Source: CAYHVK01 sp964360255 (lineage in GTDB: Bacteria > Bdellovibrionota > Bdellovibrionia > Bdellovibrionales > UBA1609). Taken from it: a stretch of DNA of 64,000 nt. The notes beneath the pieces are model-generated. The model made no database searches and was not told the DNA's origin. It was given only the letters and a program-made list of their open reading frames with translations. Position 1 is the first letter of the stretch; every line of letters begins with the position of its first letter. The translations under genes were made by a program, and so were the position numbers. Shown here one piece after another: positions 35,628 to 44,289 of this stretch. Location of the stretch: contig CAYHVK010000001.1 of NCBI GenBank assembly GCA_964360255.1, positions 186,001 through 250,000 of the forward strand, in the 5' to 3' direction.

Positions 35628-35933
35628 ATGAAAAAACTTGCAGTCCTATTTATTACTTTAGTGTCTGTTTCGTCTTTCGCTCAGTCACACTTTGGTGGCC
35701 GCGATCGCAACCGCGGTGTTCGCTGCGTTATCCACACGAGCGATTACACGCGTTATGACGGCTTTGGTCGCTCATGCGGACAGGCTCAAGACGATGTGAT
35801 TCAAGAGTGCATTTACGGCCAAAGAAGTCGCGGAGTAAGAAACTGGGATCGCTGCGAACACTCTATTCGCCCCGGCAAGAAATATAAAATGTCTTGTACT
35901 GACCGTTGCGGTTACCCACCGTACCTACGCTAA
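35628..35933 (+). CDS. Small secreted cysteine-rich protein
   Basis: 101 residues. The signal peptide ends near SVSSFAQS; the mature 80 residues hold six cysteines, suggesting three disulfides in the periplasm or outside. Aromatic residues and arginines are abundant. AGAAAGGAA lies upstream of the ATG. No family recognised; predatory bacteria encode many such orphan exported proteins. Confidence 0.75.
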   Translation: MKKLAVLFITLVSVSSFAQSHFGGRDRNRGVRCVIHTSDYTRYDGFGRSCGQAQDDVIQECIYGQRSRGVRNWDRCEHSIRPGKKYKMSCTDRCGYPPYLR

Positions 35934-35952
35934 TTGTGAATTAAGAAAAATG

Positions 35953-35982
35953 CTTCTGAGCTGGGCCAAACCCGCTCAGAAG
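35953..35982 (-). terminator. Hairpin terminator, probably shared
   Basis: A 9-pair stem (CTTCTGAGC/GCTCAGAAG) with an inner GGG/CCC extension. On the minus strand it is followed by ATTTTTCTT, so it mainly ends the PLD-like gene; it may also stop the plus-strand gene. Confidence 0.75.
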
Positions 35983-35995
35983 TGTTCGATAGAAT

Positions 35996-37150
35996 CTAGA
36001 GTTTGAATCCTGCCAAGATCGCGTCATTGACTATCTGGTCATAAAAATCAAAATACTTCTCAGCAATTTCAGCATTTCCCTCTACACGCATAAGAAGCTC
36101 GTCGTTACCTTTTAGAGAATTCACATTCAAATTGTGCGAACCCGTAAGCAAGAGATCAACTTTTTGCGCCGAACCACCGATAGAGGCACGAATAACAACT
36201 ACTTTTGCATGGTTAGTATTTTTTGAAACTTGATTTTCACCCTTACCTTCATAAGGTAGAATCTTAAGAAGCGAACCCAAAGCCGCCGCCACTTTACTGC
36301 CCGGGGATTTCATAGAGGGCTCATGTCTCGCTAACACTTGCACATCGCATCCTGCTTGACCCAATTGAGCCAATTTCTTTGCTACCGCCACGCGAGCATC
36401 TGTGAAGCGCGATTGAATAACACGAATTTTTGAACCCGGCAGCTGGCAAGTCACACGGCTCAATTCATCTAGCACAGGATCCGTTTGCTTATTTGGAAAA
36501 GTATAAAGACTGAACACGTCACCTTGAATTAAAAGTGGCACAGCAAGCTCAGTATTAACAAGACCAGCGAAGTATTGATCAACACCCACACGAAGGCGAG
36601 CGTCACCAGCCGTAATGAATAAATCATTGTACCAATAGAGTTGACCTTCATTGAGATTAGCCGAAGAAACCGCCACGACATTTTCAGTTCCATCACTCAA
36701 GCGAGAAATCGAATAGAACTTGTTATGATTATTACGCGAACCGCGGCAAGCACCACCTAAAAACCCACCACAAAATGTGATGCAATTTTGGGTTGAACAC
36801 TTAAGCGCTTGCAGGCCTTGGGCCCCATCAACGAGAGCGTTAACGGCGGTACCAGATTTTTTGGCGGCACTTTTATTCTTACGACCATCAAGCACAATTT
36901 GAACATCGACACCACGTGCGCTAGCACGAAGAAGCGCCATTGCGACTGCCATATCATCGAATTCATACATCGACATACGAAGCGTAGCCTCAGGTGCGGC
37001 CTGATCAATAAGCAGGACAAGTTTATCAACAACGGTTGTAGTTTTAGCGCCTTTAAAACCTGGCGCATTGAATGCGGCATCCAATCTTACATCAGCGTAG
37101 GCAAATGTTGTCGAGACTACTAGTGCCAGTACAAAATAGATAATTTTCAT
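35996..37150 (-). CDS. Secreted phospholipase D-like domain protein
   Basis: 384 residues with a signal peptide (ending TTFAYA) and two PLD-type halves. The HxK motifs are NHNKFYSI (about residue 140) and NHAKVVVI (about 320), each followed by the usual Asn/Ser strands (SSANLN, GSHNLN). The Asp that normally follows four residues after Lys (HxKx4D) is missing in both copies as read. Family members cut phosphodiesters in lipids or nucleic acids. AGAGGTGATC precedes ATG 37150. Confidence 0.88.
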   Translation of the reverse strand: MKIIYFVLALVVSTTFAYADVRLDAAFNAPGFKGAKTTTVVDKLVLLIDQAAPEATLRMSMYEFDDMAVAMALLRASARGVDVQIVLDGRKNKSAAKKSGTAVNALVDGAQGLQALKCSTQNCITFCGGFLGGACRGSRNNHNKFYSISRLSDGTENVVAVSSANLNEGQLYWYNDLFITAGDARLRVGVDQYFAGLVNTELAVPLLIQGDVFSLYTFPNKQTDPVLDELSRVTCQLPGSKIRVIQSRFTDARVAVAKKLAQLGQAGCDVQVLARHEPSMKSPGSKVAAALGSLLKILPYEGKGENQVSKNTNHAKVVVIRASIGGSAQKVDLLLTGSHNLNVNSLKGNDELLMRVEGNAEIAEKYFDFYDQIVNDAILAGFKL

Positions 37151-37242
37151 CGATCACCTCTAAAAAAGGACCCTACCAAAAAACCGACAAGAGTTTCATA
37201 AATTAAGAGCATCGTGAAATATTTATCGAAGAACAGATGCTT

Positions 37243-38889
37243 CTAAGCTCGTTTGCGACGAACTTCCATCCAGCGAGCAATGGCAGAGGTTAAATCCTCG
37301 AATGAAATGGGCTTTGAGATATAGTCATCCATACCAGCTTTAAGACAAGCCTCTCGATCACCCTGCATGGCATTTGCGGTGAGGGCCAGAATAGGAATAT
37401 TGCGATTTCGAGTCGATGGGCTGGCACGTATGCGACGGGTGGCTTCCAGGCCATCCATCGAAGGCATCTGACAATCCATTAACACTAAATCGAAATCTTC
37501 TTTCTCGAGAGCTGAAATCGCCTCATAGCCGTCGATCACGACAACGAATTCACAACCCAGTTGGTTGAGCATTGCGGTGGTGACAAGTTGATTGATCTTA
37601 TTGTCTTCAGCCACCAAAATGCGCGGGCGAGGTTCACCGCCAGAATGAATGGGCTTCATTTTTACTTTTTCATTTTCTGCCAAAGGCTTTCCGTAAGAGA
37701 AAGGGAGCGTAAACCAAAATGTTGAACCCCTGTCCTCTACGCTCTCCACTCCGATTTGGCCGCCCATTTTTTCAACTAATTGTTTGCAAATCGAAAGGCC
37801 AAGCCCTGTTCCTCCAAAACGCCGGGCCATTGAAGCTTCGGCTTGTGAAAAAGCTTTGAACATTTTCTCAAGCGACTCTTTACGAATTCCAATACCGGTG
37901 TCTTGAATTTCAACTCGCACACCCAAACGCTCAGGTGAAGTCTCGATCTGCGTCACTCGTACCACCACTTGGCCCTTTACTGTGAACTTAATGGCATTAC
38001 TGACTAGGTTATTCAAAATCTGTCGAAAGCGATTCGGATCACCTTTAACCCAAATTTGTAAGTTAGGATCAATTTCAGTTTTAAGAAAAATATTTTTTTC
38101 GTTAGCAGCGAACGAAAGACTTTTCAAAGAATGGCGGATAAAAGATGGTAAATCAAAATCGAGCTCTTCGAAATCCAGCTTCCCCGCTTCGATCTTTGAA
38201 AAGTCTAGAATATCGTTAATCACACTGAGCAAGCTTGAGCCTGAGATTTTGATAGACTCGACATACTCTTTCTGCCGCTGATCAAGTGAAGTACCTAAAA
38301 GCAAACTGGTAAGGCCCAAAACACCATTGATAGGGGTGCGAATCTCATGGCTCATAGTTGCTAAAAATTCAGATTTAAGTTTTGAGGTTTCAAGCGCCGT
38401 CTGCTCGCGAATCTCGAGCTGTGCCTTCTCATTTTCGATTCTCTTTCGATCAGTGATATCCACTGAAATCATACTAGCACCAATGACTTCATTTTTTATA
38501 TTGCGCTCAGGGCCGATGAAAAGATCATAAGAGATGTTATTCAGTACAAAAGTCGTCGATACCATTTCTCCGCCAAGAGCTCTTTTAACGGCATCGAGGA
38601 TAATTGGGCTCTGATTGTGCATCTCGAAAATAGAAAGGCCAACAGATTGATTATCTTTGCGCCCTAGCTTCTCAAGTCCTTTGCCTTCAGAGATGTGAAA
38701 GATGCCTTTTGAATCTATAGCCGAGAAAACAATAGGAGCATTTTTCAAAATTGTTGCGATTTTGTTTTCGCGACTGTGAATATGCACTTGGGCCGCATTC
38801 AAAGCTCGCACGGCTTTTCGACGCAGAAAAAACTGCCAACCAGCGAACAAAGAAAGAATGAAAATTGAGGCTACCCAAACGACGTCCAT
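37243..38889 (-). CDS. PAS-containing hybrid histidine kinase
   Basis: 548 residues: one N-terminal membrane segment (5-22), a PAS domain (about 42-150), HisKA (H181 in ATMSHEIRTPING), HATPase (DTGIGIRKES, GTGLGLSICK) and a C-terminal receiver with LVLMDCQMPSMDG. It receives its signal through PAS at the membrane and passes phosphate to its own receiver. No response regulator lies next to it, so the output partner is elsewhere. Confidence 0.93.
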   Translation of the reverse strand: MDVVWVASIFILSLFAGWQFFLRRKAVRALNAAQVHIHSRENKIATILKNAPIVFSAIDSKGIFHISEGKGLEKLGRKDNQSVGLSIFEMHNQSPIILDAVKRALGGEMVSTTFVLNNISYDLFIGPERNIKNEVIGASMISVDITDRKRIENEKAQLEIREQTALETSKLKSEFLATMSHEIRTPINGVLGLTSLLLGTSLDQRQKEYVESIKISGSSLLSVINDILDFSKIEAGKLDFEELDFDLPSFIRHSLKSLSFAANEKNIFLKTEIDPNLQIWVKGDPNRFRQILNNLVSNAIKFTVKGQVVVRVTQIETSPERLGVRVEIQDTGIGIRKESLEKMFKAFSQAEASMARRFGGTGLGLSICKQLVEKMGGQIGVESVEDRGSTFWFTLPFSYGKPLAENEKVKMKPIHSGGEPRPRILVAEDNKINQLVTTAMLNQLGCEFVVVIDGYEAISALEKEDFDLVLMDCQMPSMDGLEATRRIRASPSTRNRNIPILALTANAMQGDREACLKAGMDDYISKPISFEDLTSAIARWMEVRRKRA

Positions 38890-39016
38890 CGCCTTTTTAT
38901 CGGCTAAAAACCCTATGAATATTACCGAGACTAGACCAACGACTGACCTACTGGCGAATTAGATTTTTGTCATACATCTGAGGCTAAAAGAGGCCAGGAT
39001 ATTCCCGGCCAACTTT

Positions 39017-39496
39017 TCAGTGCTTTTCTGCTTCTGATTTTTTCAACTTCCCTTTAAAACGGTCCAGAAAACCTTTCTTACCAGATTGCACTTCGACTTT
39101 GCGACGGGCCCCGCTCATGGTTTTTGGAACCCAAACTTCTAGGCAACCGTTTTCGCAATGAGCTTCAATTTGGTCGGCTTCTATATCAGCGGGCAAAGTA
39201 AAGCTTTGATGGAAGCTACGATATTGGCGGCTATAGCCATCTTTATCATCGCTGCTTTCGTCATGCTCGGCAGAAATTGTAAGGCGATTGCCTTTCACAT
39301 TCACCTGAATATCTTCTTTTGGGATTCCAGGAATATCTGCAGCCACCACATAACCATTCTCAGATTCGCTGATATTCACACCCGAACTGTGCAATTGCGA
39401 GGGCCAATTAACGAGTGAATCAAATGCATCATCGAAAAAACCAAATGGACTCGGCATATGTGATTTCTTAGTTGATATACTTTTATCTTTTTCCAT
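39017..39496 (-). CDS. Hsp20-family small heat-shock protein
   Basis: 159 residues. The alpha-crystallin domain runs from NISESENGYVVAADIPG to the last strand ENGCLEVWVPK, with the conserved GNRLTISAE; a basic tail follows. It is an ATP-independent holdase. AGAAGGAGC precedes ATG 39496. No HrcA/CIRCE-type repeat was seen upstream; the inverted repeat CCCAA-N5-TTGGG (39581-39595) and a CCAC-N6-GTGGCAA element (39604-39620) lie in its upstream region. Confidence 0.93.
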   Translation of the reverse strand: MEKDKSISTKKSHMPSPFGFFDDAFDSLVNWPSQLHSSGVNISESENGYVVAADIPGIPKEDIQVNVKGNRLTISAEHDESSDDKDGYSRQYRSFHQSFTLPADIEADQIEAHCENGCLEVWVPKTMSGARRKVEVQSGKKGFLDRFKGKLKKSEAEKH

Positions 39497-39603
39497 AGAT
39501 TGCTCCTTCTTTCTTAATAAAATGAAGAAGCAAAATAAAGACCGTCTGAGCTTTAATTATTTGCGATTTGAGATTTTTCACCCAATTAATTTGGGACTAA
39601 TGA

Positions 39604-39620
39604 CCACTTTTCAGTGGCAA
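39604..39620. promoter_or_regulatory. Inverted repeat CCAC-N6-GTGGCAA
   Basis: The right half and the 6-base spacing match the perfect element at 6132-6153. It lies upstream of hsp20 and downstream of a micro-ORF on the minus strand. A shared regulator is only a suggestion. Confidence 0.3.
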
Positions 39621-39648
39621 AATTGCATTAATGACGAGCCGCCTCATG

Positions 39649-39693
39649 CTATTCTGAATGCTGCGAATCTTTATTTTGTTTACTAAGTGCCAT
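39649..39693 (-). CDS. Possible 14-residue micro-ORF with a strong ribosome site
   Basis: ATG 39693 starts MALSKQNKDSQHSE and stops at 39649. The site CAGGAGGAAAT before it is one of the best Shine-Dalgarno sequences in the window. Its polar composition resembles the small protein at 5879-6028. It could be a leader peptide or a real micro-protein upstream of hsp20. Confidence 0.35.
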   Translation of the reverse strand: MALSKQNKDSQHSE

Positions 39694-39761
39694 ATTTCCT
39701 CCTGAGTTAGTATCATATTTTTTAGAATGCTTTTAGGCGCAATATTACCAGGAGGTCACGC

Positions 39762-40643
39762 ATGCCTTGGGGACAACTAGAAAAAGACAATTGGTTCAAA
39801 GAGCAAACAATTAAACGCTCGTACCGAGATGAGGTTGTCAGCAAAATTCAAAGATTGAGTACAAACTTCGATATCCAGCAATACGGAGCTCTCTCTTTAA
39901 ATCCGGCCGCCTACCCGCTTTATCTTTTGAAATCTAAAAAGTTCAGCAACACTAAGAAAACAATTCTGATCACTGGCGGAGTTCACGGCTATGAGACCAG
40001 CGGCGTTCACGGAGCTCTTAATTTTCTCGAAAAATCGGAGCCGGCTTATTTCGATAAATTTAATTTCGTATGCGTGCCTTGTATCAGCCCCTGGGCTTAC
40101 GAAACAATTAATCGTTGGAACGCGAAAGCCATCGATCCGAACCGCTCTTTTAAAAAAGACAGTCCAGCAGAAGAGTGCCAGTTATTTTTAAATGCAATTG
40201 TGTCTTTGAATATTCCTCTCTTCGCCCACTTTGATCTGCATGAAACAACTGATACCGACAACACTGTATTTCGGCCGGCACTAGAAGAGCGTGACAGCGT
40301 GAAACAAGAGCTCTGGCCCATTCCCGATGGATTCTATCTCGTCGGAGACTCTGATAATCCAAAAGCTGAATTTCAAAAGGCCATTATTGATTCAGTGAGA
40401 AAAGTGACTCACATTGCCCCAGCCGATTCTGGCGGAAAGATTATCGGCGACCCCGCCCAGCAAGATGGCGTCATTAACTATGACGTTAAAAAGCTCTTTC
40501 TATGCACGGGCTTTTCAGATGCCGAATATACAACGATCACAGAAGTTTATCCCGACAGCCCAAAAGTCACTGACGAGATTTGCATCAATGCCCAGATCGC
40601 AGCCGTGCAAGGTGGGTTGAATTATTTAATTTCACAGCTTTAG
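39762..40643 (+). CDS. M14-family zinc carboxypeptidase/deacylase-like protein
   Basis: 293 residues. The zinc site is seen in GGVHGYETSG (HxxE) and the His of HFDLHETTD; DPNRSFKKD supplies the arginine that binds the substrate carboxylate, and TEVYPDSP holds a candidate catalytic Glu. This resembles the succinylglutamate desuccinylase/aspartoacylase branch of M14. No signal peptide. AGGAGG precedes ATG 39762. Single gene; substrate unknown. Confidence 0.85.
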   Translation: MPWGQLEKDNWFKEQTIKRSYRDEVVSKIQRLSTNFDIQQYGALSLNPAAYPLYLLKSKKFSNTKKTILITGGVHGYETSGVHGALNFLEKSEPAYFDKFNFVCVPCISPWAYETINRWNAKAIDPNRSFKKDSPAEECQLFLNAIVSLNIPLFAHFDLHETTDTDNTVFRPALEERDSVKQELWPIPDGFYLVGDSDNPKAEFQKAIIDSVRKVTHIAPADSGGKIIGDPAQQDGVINYDVKKLFLCTGFSDAEYTTITEVYPDSPKVTDEICINAQIAAVQGGLNYLISQL

Positions 40644-40709
40644 TAAGCGTGAATATCTACTAGGGCTGCTGACCCTTGCCGCAGGCGGCACCAAAAAAAA
40701 ATTGAGTTT

Positions 40710-41054
40710 TCACTCTTCAACAAAGGTCTTGAGGTTATTAAGAGCTTCATCCCATTGAGCGGCAATGACATCCAAGTACTCTTGCAACGATTCAAGAGGT
40801 TTAGGATCAAGCAAATACAATCTCTCTCGACCCTCTTTAATATTCGTCACAAGGCCTACGCCTTCAAGCACTGTGAGATGCTTAGTGATGGCTTGTCTTG
40901 TGATTTTAGTACCAGCCGTAAGAGCTGAAATTGAATGAGGCTTACGATCAATTAATTTTGCGACCAACGACAATCGATTCGGATCACCGAGGGCCGCAAA
41001 AATATGCGCCTGTTCTTCATTTTTAAATACAGCTGAACTCTTATTTCTCGACAA
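40710..41054 (-). CDS. ArsR-family regulator
   Basis: 114 residues with a winged HTH: FAALGDPNRLSLVAKL, then TRQAITKHLTVLEGVGLV and the wing KEGRERLYLL. No Cys metal site is visible, so it belongs to the ArsR branch paired with AHSA1-type proteins, as in SdpR-like regulators. TTG start, overlapping the SRPBCC gene by 14 bases; the regulator is the downstream gene here. Confidence 0.9.
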   Translation of the reverse strand: MSRNKSSAVFKNEEQAHIFAALGDPNRLSLVAKLIDRKPHSISALTAGTKITRQAITKHLTVLEGVGLVTNIKEGRERLYLLDPKPLESLQEYLDVIAAQWDEALNNLKTFVEE

Positions 41055-41493
41055 GGAACTTCTCTATATTCTGAAGTTGCGCTTCCCATCCACCTGAGTG
41101 CATTTTGAAAGCTTCGGCGCGGCGACTAGCCGTGATTTTATTAAATCCAGACTCTTTCACTTTAACGAGCGTACCTGCTCCAGACGGCTCAAGAAAAAAC
41201 TCAACCAGTGTGGGTTCTTCTTTGCTGTAATCAAAGGTTCTATCCATTGGGAATGGAGTCCATGCGTAAGAGAAGTACGTCTGAGGTTTAATTTCTTTAA
41301 TGTGAAACTGCATATCCATCTCAAAGCCCTTAGATGTATTTTTAGCTTTGGTTGTTTTGCCAGCGACAAATTCTGATTCACATTTTGCTTTAAACCACTG
41401 ACCGAATTGCTGAGAATCAGTGAGGGCTTTCCAAACCTTAGCAACCGGGGCCTTAATTTCTATCTGTCTTTCTATTGAGTTATCATTTGTCAT
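41041..41493 (-). CDS. AHSA1-type SRPBCC protein
   Basis: 150 residues. The start RQIEIKAPVAKVWKALTD and FGQWF, and the C-terminal HSGGWEAQLQNIEKFL are typical of the Aha1-C/SRPBCC ligand-binding fold. Function unknown; it is nearly always coupled to an ArsR gene, as here. ATG 41493 is chosen because GAGGAGG precedes it; the in-frame start at 41508 overlaps that site. A second, two-domain relative lies at 53891. Confidence 0.88.
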   Translation of the reverse strand: MTNDNSIERQIEIKAPVAKVWKALTDSQQFGQWFKAKCESEFVAGKTTKAKNTSKGFEMDMQFHIKEIKPQTYFSYAWTPFPMDRTFDYSKEEPTLVEFFLEPSGAGTLVKVKESGFNKITASRRAEAFKMHSGGWEAQLQNIEKFLVEK

Positions 41494-41531
41494 ACGTATC
41501 CTCCTCAATTCTATATTACATAGATATTTTT

Positions 41532-41557
41532 AATATGCAACCATTTTATTGCGTATT
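41532..41557. promoter_or_regulatory. Putative ArsR operator AATATGCAA-N8-TTGCGTATT
   Basis: Nine-base arms match at eight positions and lie about 40 bases before the SRPBCC/ArsR operon start, a usual place for autorepression. Confidence 0.5.
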
Positions 41558-41622
41558 GAGAAGGATACTTATGCTGAGGATTACCAAGCATCTGAACCAG
41601 ATCCTTGGGCCAATTTTGATTC

Positions 41623-41748
41623 TTACCCGCGGAAAAAGAATAACCAAATAAGTAATACTAAACCTAGCGGCACACCGGCCATCCACATAATAGCGGGAAC
41701 CGCAATTCCACCAGCTTCATTTTGAACGGGATTATTTAAGTCTTTCAT
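41623..41748 (-). CDS. 41-residue single-pass membrane peptide
   Basis: MKDLNNPVQNEAGG followed by one hydrophobic helix of about 20 residues (PLGLVLLIWLFFF). The start at 41748 is set by AGAGGAG five bases upstream; a longer in-frame start at 41823 adds an unrelated N-terminus. No family recognised. It sits among stress-protein genes. Confidence 0.6.
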   Translation of the reverse strand: MKDLNNPVQNEAGGIAVPAIMWMAGVPLGLVLLIWLFFFRG

Positions 41749-41965
41749 TTCATCTCCTCTAGTTAATGTAACTAGTAGGTATTGCAAAAGCGTGTCCAGA
41801 CCATAACGTTTCAATAGATTCATATACTGATTAATAGCTACTAATTACCCCATGCACCGGGGCAATCCACCCGACAGCCCCACTCACATCGCCGCAGCTG
41901 TAGGTAGATCACTCCCCCAATATTGCAACTACTCATTGTGGTACAAAAATACAAAAGGAGCTTCT

Positions 41966-42244
41966 ATGAACGAATCTACAGTTAAAGGTAAATGGAAAGA
42001 ATTCAAAGGCGAAATACAATCTCAGTGGGGAAAGCTCACCGCCGATGATATCGAACAAACTAAAGGTAATGTTACATCTATTGTTGGTTTAATCGAACAA
42101 AAGTATGGCAAAGCTAAAGATGATGTCTCTGCTAAAATCAATGATTTAGCGACGCGTTTTGAGATGAACGTAGAAGAGAAAAAAGCTGATGCAGCTGCAG
42201 CAACAGCTGAAGGCACAGAAAAGGCCAAAGACAAAATTCAGTAA
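41966..42244 (+). CDS. CsbD-family stress protein
   Basis: 92 residues. MNESTVKGKWKEFKGEIQ and WGKLTADDIEQTKG form the CsbD signature, followed by a helical acidic/alanine tail. CsbD-like proteins are induced by general stress; their action is unknown. AAAAGGAGC precedes ATG 41966; the in-frame upstream start at 41852 lacks one. It is followed 28 bases later by a DUF3309 gene, a frequent companion. Confidence 0.9.
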   Translation: MNESTVKGKWKEFKGEIQSQWGKLTADDIEQTKGNVTSIVGLIEQKYGKAKDDVSAKINDLATRFEMNVEEKKADAAAATAEGTEKAKDKIQ

Positions 42245-42272
42245 GACATCACCCCAACGAAAGGAATACACC

Positions 42273-42431
42273 GTGAGTTTAGGCACAATTGTAATATTAA
42301 TCGCAATACTTATGCTTTTCGGTTCGTTTCCGACTTGGGGACATAGCAAAAACTGGGGCTATGGCCCCAGTGGTGGCTTAGGTTTAGTTGTTATTATTTT
42401 ATTAGTCTTAGTACTAACTGGCCGACTTTAA
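42273..42431 (+). CDS. DUF3309-type small membrane protein
   Basis: 52 residues. Two hydrophobic helices (SLGTIVILIAILMLFGSFP and LGLVVIILLVLVLTGRL) are joined by a Gly/Ser/Trp-rich loop WGHSKNWGYGPSGG, which is the DUF3309 pattern. It starts with GTG 42273 with AAAGGA seven bases upstream. Probable co-transcription with csbD-like gene. Confidence 0.8.
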   Translation: MSLGTIVILIAILMLFGSFPTWGHSKNWGYGPSGGLGLVVIILLVLVLTGRL

Positions 42432-42442
42432 AAAAGTCGGCC
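42420..42442 (+). terminator. Stem-loop at the 3' end of the DUF3309 gene
   Basis: GGCCGACTT and AAGTCGGCC form a 9-pair stem around an A-rich loop and include the stop region. Only weak T content follows, so termination strength is uncertain. Confidence 0.4.
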
Positions 42443-42520
42443 CTACCCTTGATAAGCTTGCTGAAGCTTTGCAATATCAAACTTTTTCATCGTAAACATC
42501 GCATTCATCGCCCGGCTCAC
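42443..42520 (-). pseudogene. C-terminal remnant of a VOC/PhnB-like protein
   Basis: Directly behind the helicase stop, in another frame, the sequence reads SRAMNAMFTMKKFDIAKLQQ and then AYQG-stop. This closely matches the C-terminal end of VOC-fold 'PhnB/3-demethylubiquinone methyltransferase-like' proteins (pattern RVMxAMLxMKKIDIAxLxxAY). About 25 codons survive; the rest has been replaced by the helicase gene. Such VOC genes often accompany ArsR/SRPBCC pairs like the one 1 kb away. Confidence 0.65.
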
Positions 42521-44289
42521 GCTGAGCTGCGTGAGAGTTCTTCGGCAAATACTTTCTCAGTGATCTTCCAGTACTTGTCTTGTTTTCTCGCAATCACAAA
42601 CGACGGTAAGCGAAAGAGCTTTTGATATTTGATCACGTCATCGACAGATTGAATAGCCTCTGCCAGCTCGGGCTTTCTCAAATGTGATCTGAGAAAATTA
42701 ATATTAAATTTCTTAACGGAAGTTGGATTGCTAAAAAAGTGGGCCTCGCTGATGTATTGCCCATCATAGTCGTAGTATTTTACTTCGAGATAAGGGTTCC
42801 CATTTTTATCCCTGCGCTCGTCAAACGTAATCCGATCAGGGGTGAGCACGTGAAAACCTTTTGAAAGTCGTGCCTGCTTAAGTTTTGTATCAGCATCGAT
42901 GAGTACGGCCTCGCACTTCTCACACTCACGGGCGGTGATATCATTTTCGGCTCCGCAAGCATGGCAGAGCTTAAGTCTGAAGCGAAATCCACAAGGCGTA
43001 ATCTCAAAAGTTTTCGGGTCTTGAATACCCCCGCGGCACTTGCGGCCAAAATGTTCGTAGACATTGCCCTCATCATCAACACGGCCCCAGAAATCATTTT
43101 CAAAATCACATTTCGGACATGGGATGCGAACTGGCACCGTATCTTTAGCCGGCTTCTTGTCACTGATTTCAGGAGTATAAAGATCATGCTTCATGCCGGT
43201 GTAATCTAAAACGAAACAGTCTTTCTTATCCACAGAGAGACGTAGACCACGACCAATAATTTGCTGATAAAGGCTGTTCGACTCTGTCGGGCGCATAATC
43301 GCAATGACATCGACGTGAGGAGCATCAAATCCCGTAGTTAAAACAGAAACATTCACCAGATATTTAAATTTCTTGGCCTTAAAATCATTTATGATTTTAT
43401 CTCGGCTCGTCATATCGGTATCACCTAAAACAACTCGTGAATCGTCTGGCGGCAAATAAGACATAATCTCTTCGGCATGACGGACGGAGCTTGAGAAAAT
43501 CATGACTCCCTGACGATGAAATCTCTCAGTAATATCGATAATGTTTTTAATAATAAATGGTGTAAGACGCTTCTGGCTTTTTAATATCTCTTCAACTTCT
43601 TCGTTTGTAAAAGGTCGGTCACTATCTGTCAGCTCTGAAAAGTCATAAGACGTCACCGGAATATCAATCTTCACCGGATTGGTCAGATATTTGTGCTTAA
43701 TCATATAAGAGAGAGGTAAATCAAACACACACTGCTTAAAAAATCTCTTCTTATCCGTTTTGATTTCGCCGTTGGCGCCATACTCGTAAATCCAACCTAA
43801 GCCCAGGCGATAAGGTGTTGCCGTCAAACCTAGAATAGCCAGCTCAGGATTTCTTTCGCGAAGTTTGGCGATCACATCTTGGTACTGAGTAGAACCTTCT
43901 TCAGCCACGCGGTGACACTCATCGATCACAAGAAGGGAGAAATTATCGAAAAACTCGTCAGAGGCCCTGGCGACTGATTGTACGCTGCCGAAAATGGCTT
44001 TTTCATCACGATCTTTTTTACCGAGACTTGCCGAGAATATTCCGGCTGAGAGGCCATAACTTTTATATTTCTCGTAGTTTTGCTCAACTAGCTCTTTCAC
44101 GTGAGCCAAAACTAAAACTCGTCCTTTAGCAATGCGAGCAAGTTCAGCGATCACAAGGCTTTTACCCGCACCGGTAGGCAGAACGATCACCGCAGGGTCA
44201 CGTCGCACCCTAAAGTACCTCAGCGTGCTATCAACGGCCTGCTGTTGGTATTCACGAAGTTTGTACACCGTTAGGCCGTTACTTATCAT
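42517..44289 (-). CDS. SF2 DEAD/DEAH-box helicase with zinc-ribbon C-terminus
   Basis: 590 residues. Walker A VLPTGAGKSLVIAE, motif II VIDECHR, motif III LTATPYR, motif VI QQIIGRGLRLS. After the helicase core come zinc-ribbon-like CPKC and CHACGAE...CEKCEA knuckles and a C-terminal domain, as in the RadD (YejH) family of DNA-repair helicases; that assignment is likely but not certain. It overlaps yaiI by 4 bases and has an ancient gene remnant directly after its stop. Confidence 0.9.
   Translation of the reverse strand: MISNGLTVYKLREYQQQAVDSTLRYFRVRRDPAVIVLPTGAGKSLVIAELARIAKGRVLVLAHVKELVEQNYEKYKSYGLSAGIFSASLGKKDRDEKAIFGSVQSVARASDEFFDNFSLLVIDECHRVAEEGSTQYQDVIAKLRERNPELAILGLTATPYRLGLGWIYEYGANGEIKTDKKRFFKQCVFDLPLSYMIKHKYLTNPVKIDIPVTSYDFSELTDSDRPFTNEEVEEILKSQKRLTPFIIKNIIDITERFHRQGVMIFSSSVRHAEEIMSYLPPDDSRVVLGDTDMTSRDKIINDFKAKKFKYLVNVSVLTTGFDAPHVDVIAIMRPTESNSLYQQIIGRGLRLSVDKKDCFVLDYTGMKHDLYTPEISDKKPAKDTVPVRIPCPKCDFENDFWGRVDDEGNVYEHFGRKCRGGIQDPKTFEITPCGFRFRLKLCHACGAENDITARECEKCEAVLIDADTKLKQARLSKGFHVLTPDRITFDERRDKNGNPYLEVKYYDYDGQYISEAHFFSNPTSVKKFNINFLRSHLRKPELAEAIQSVDDVIKYQKLFRLPSFVIARKQDKYWKITEKVFAEELSRSSA

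Noticed and set aside
40660..40700. Hairpin TGCCG-CAGG-CGGCA next to an A-run
   Set aside because: The stem is only five pairs, and the T-run on the minus strand precedes rather than follows it, so it is not a convincing intrinsic terminator.
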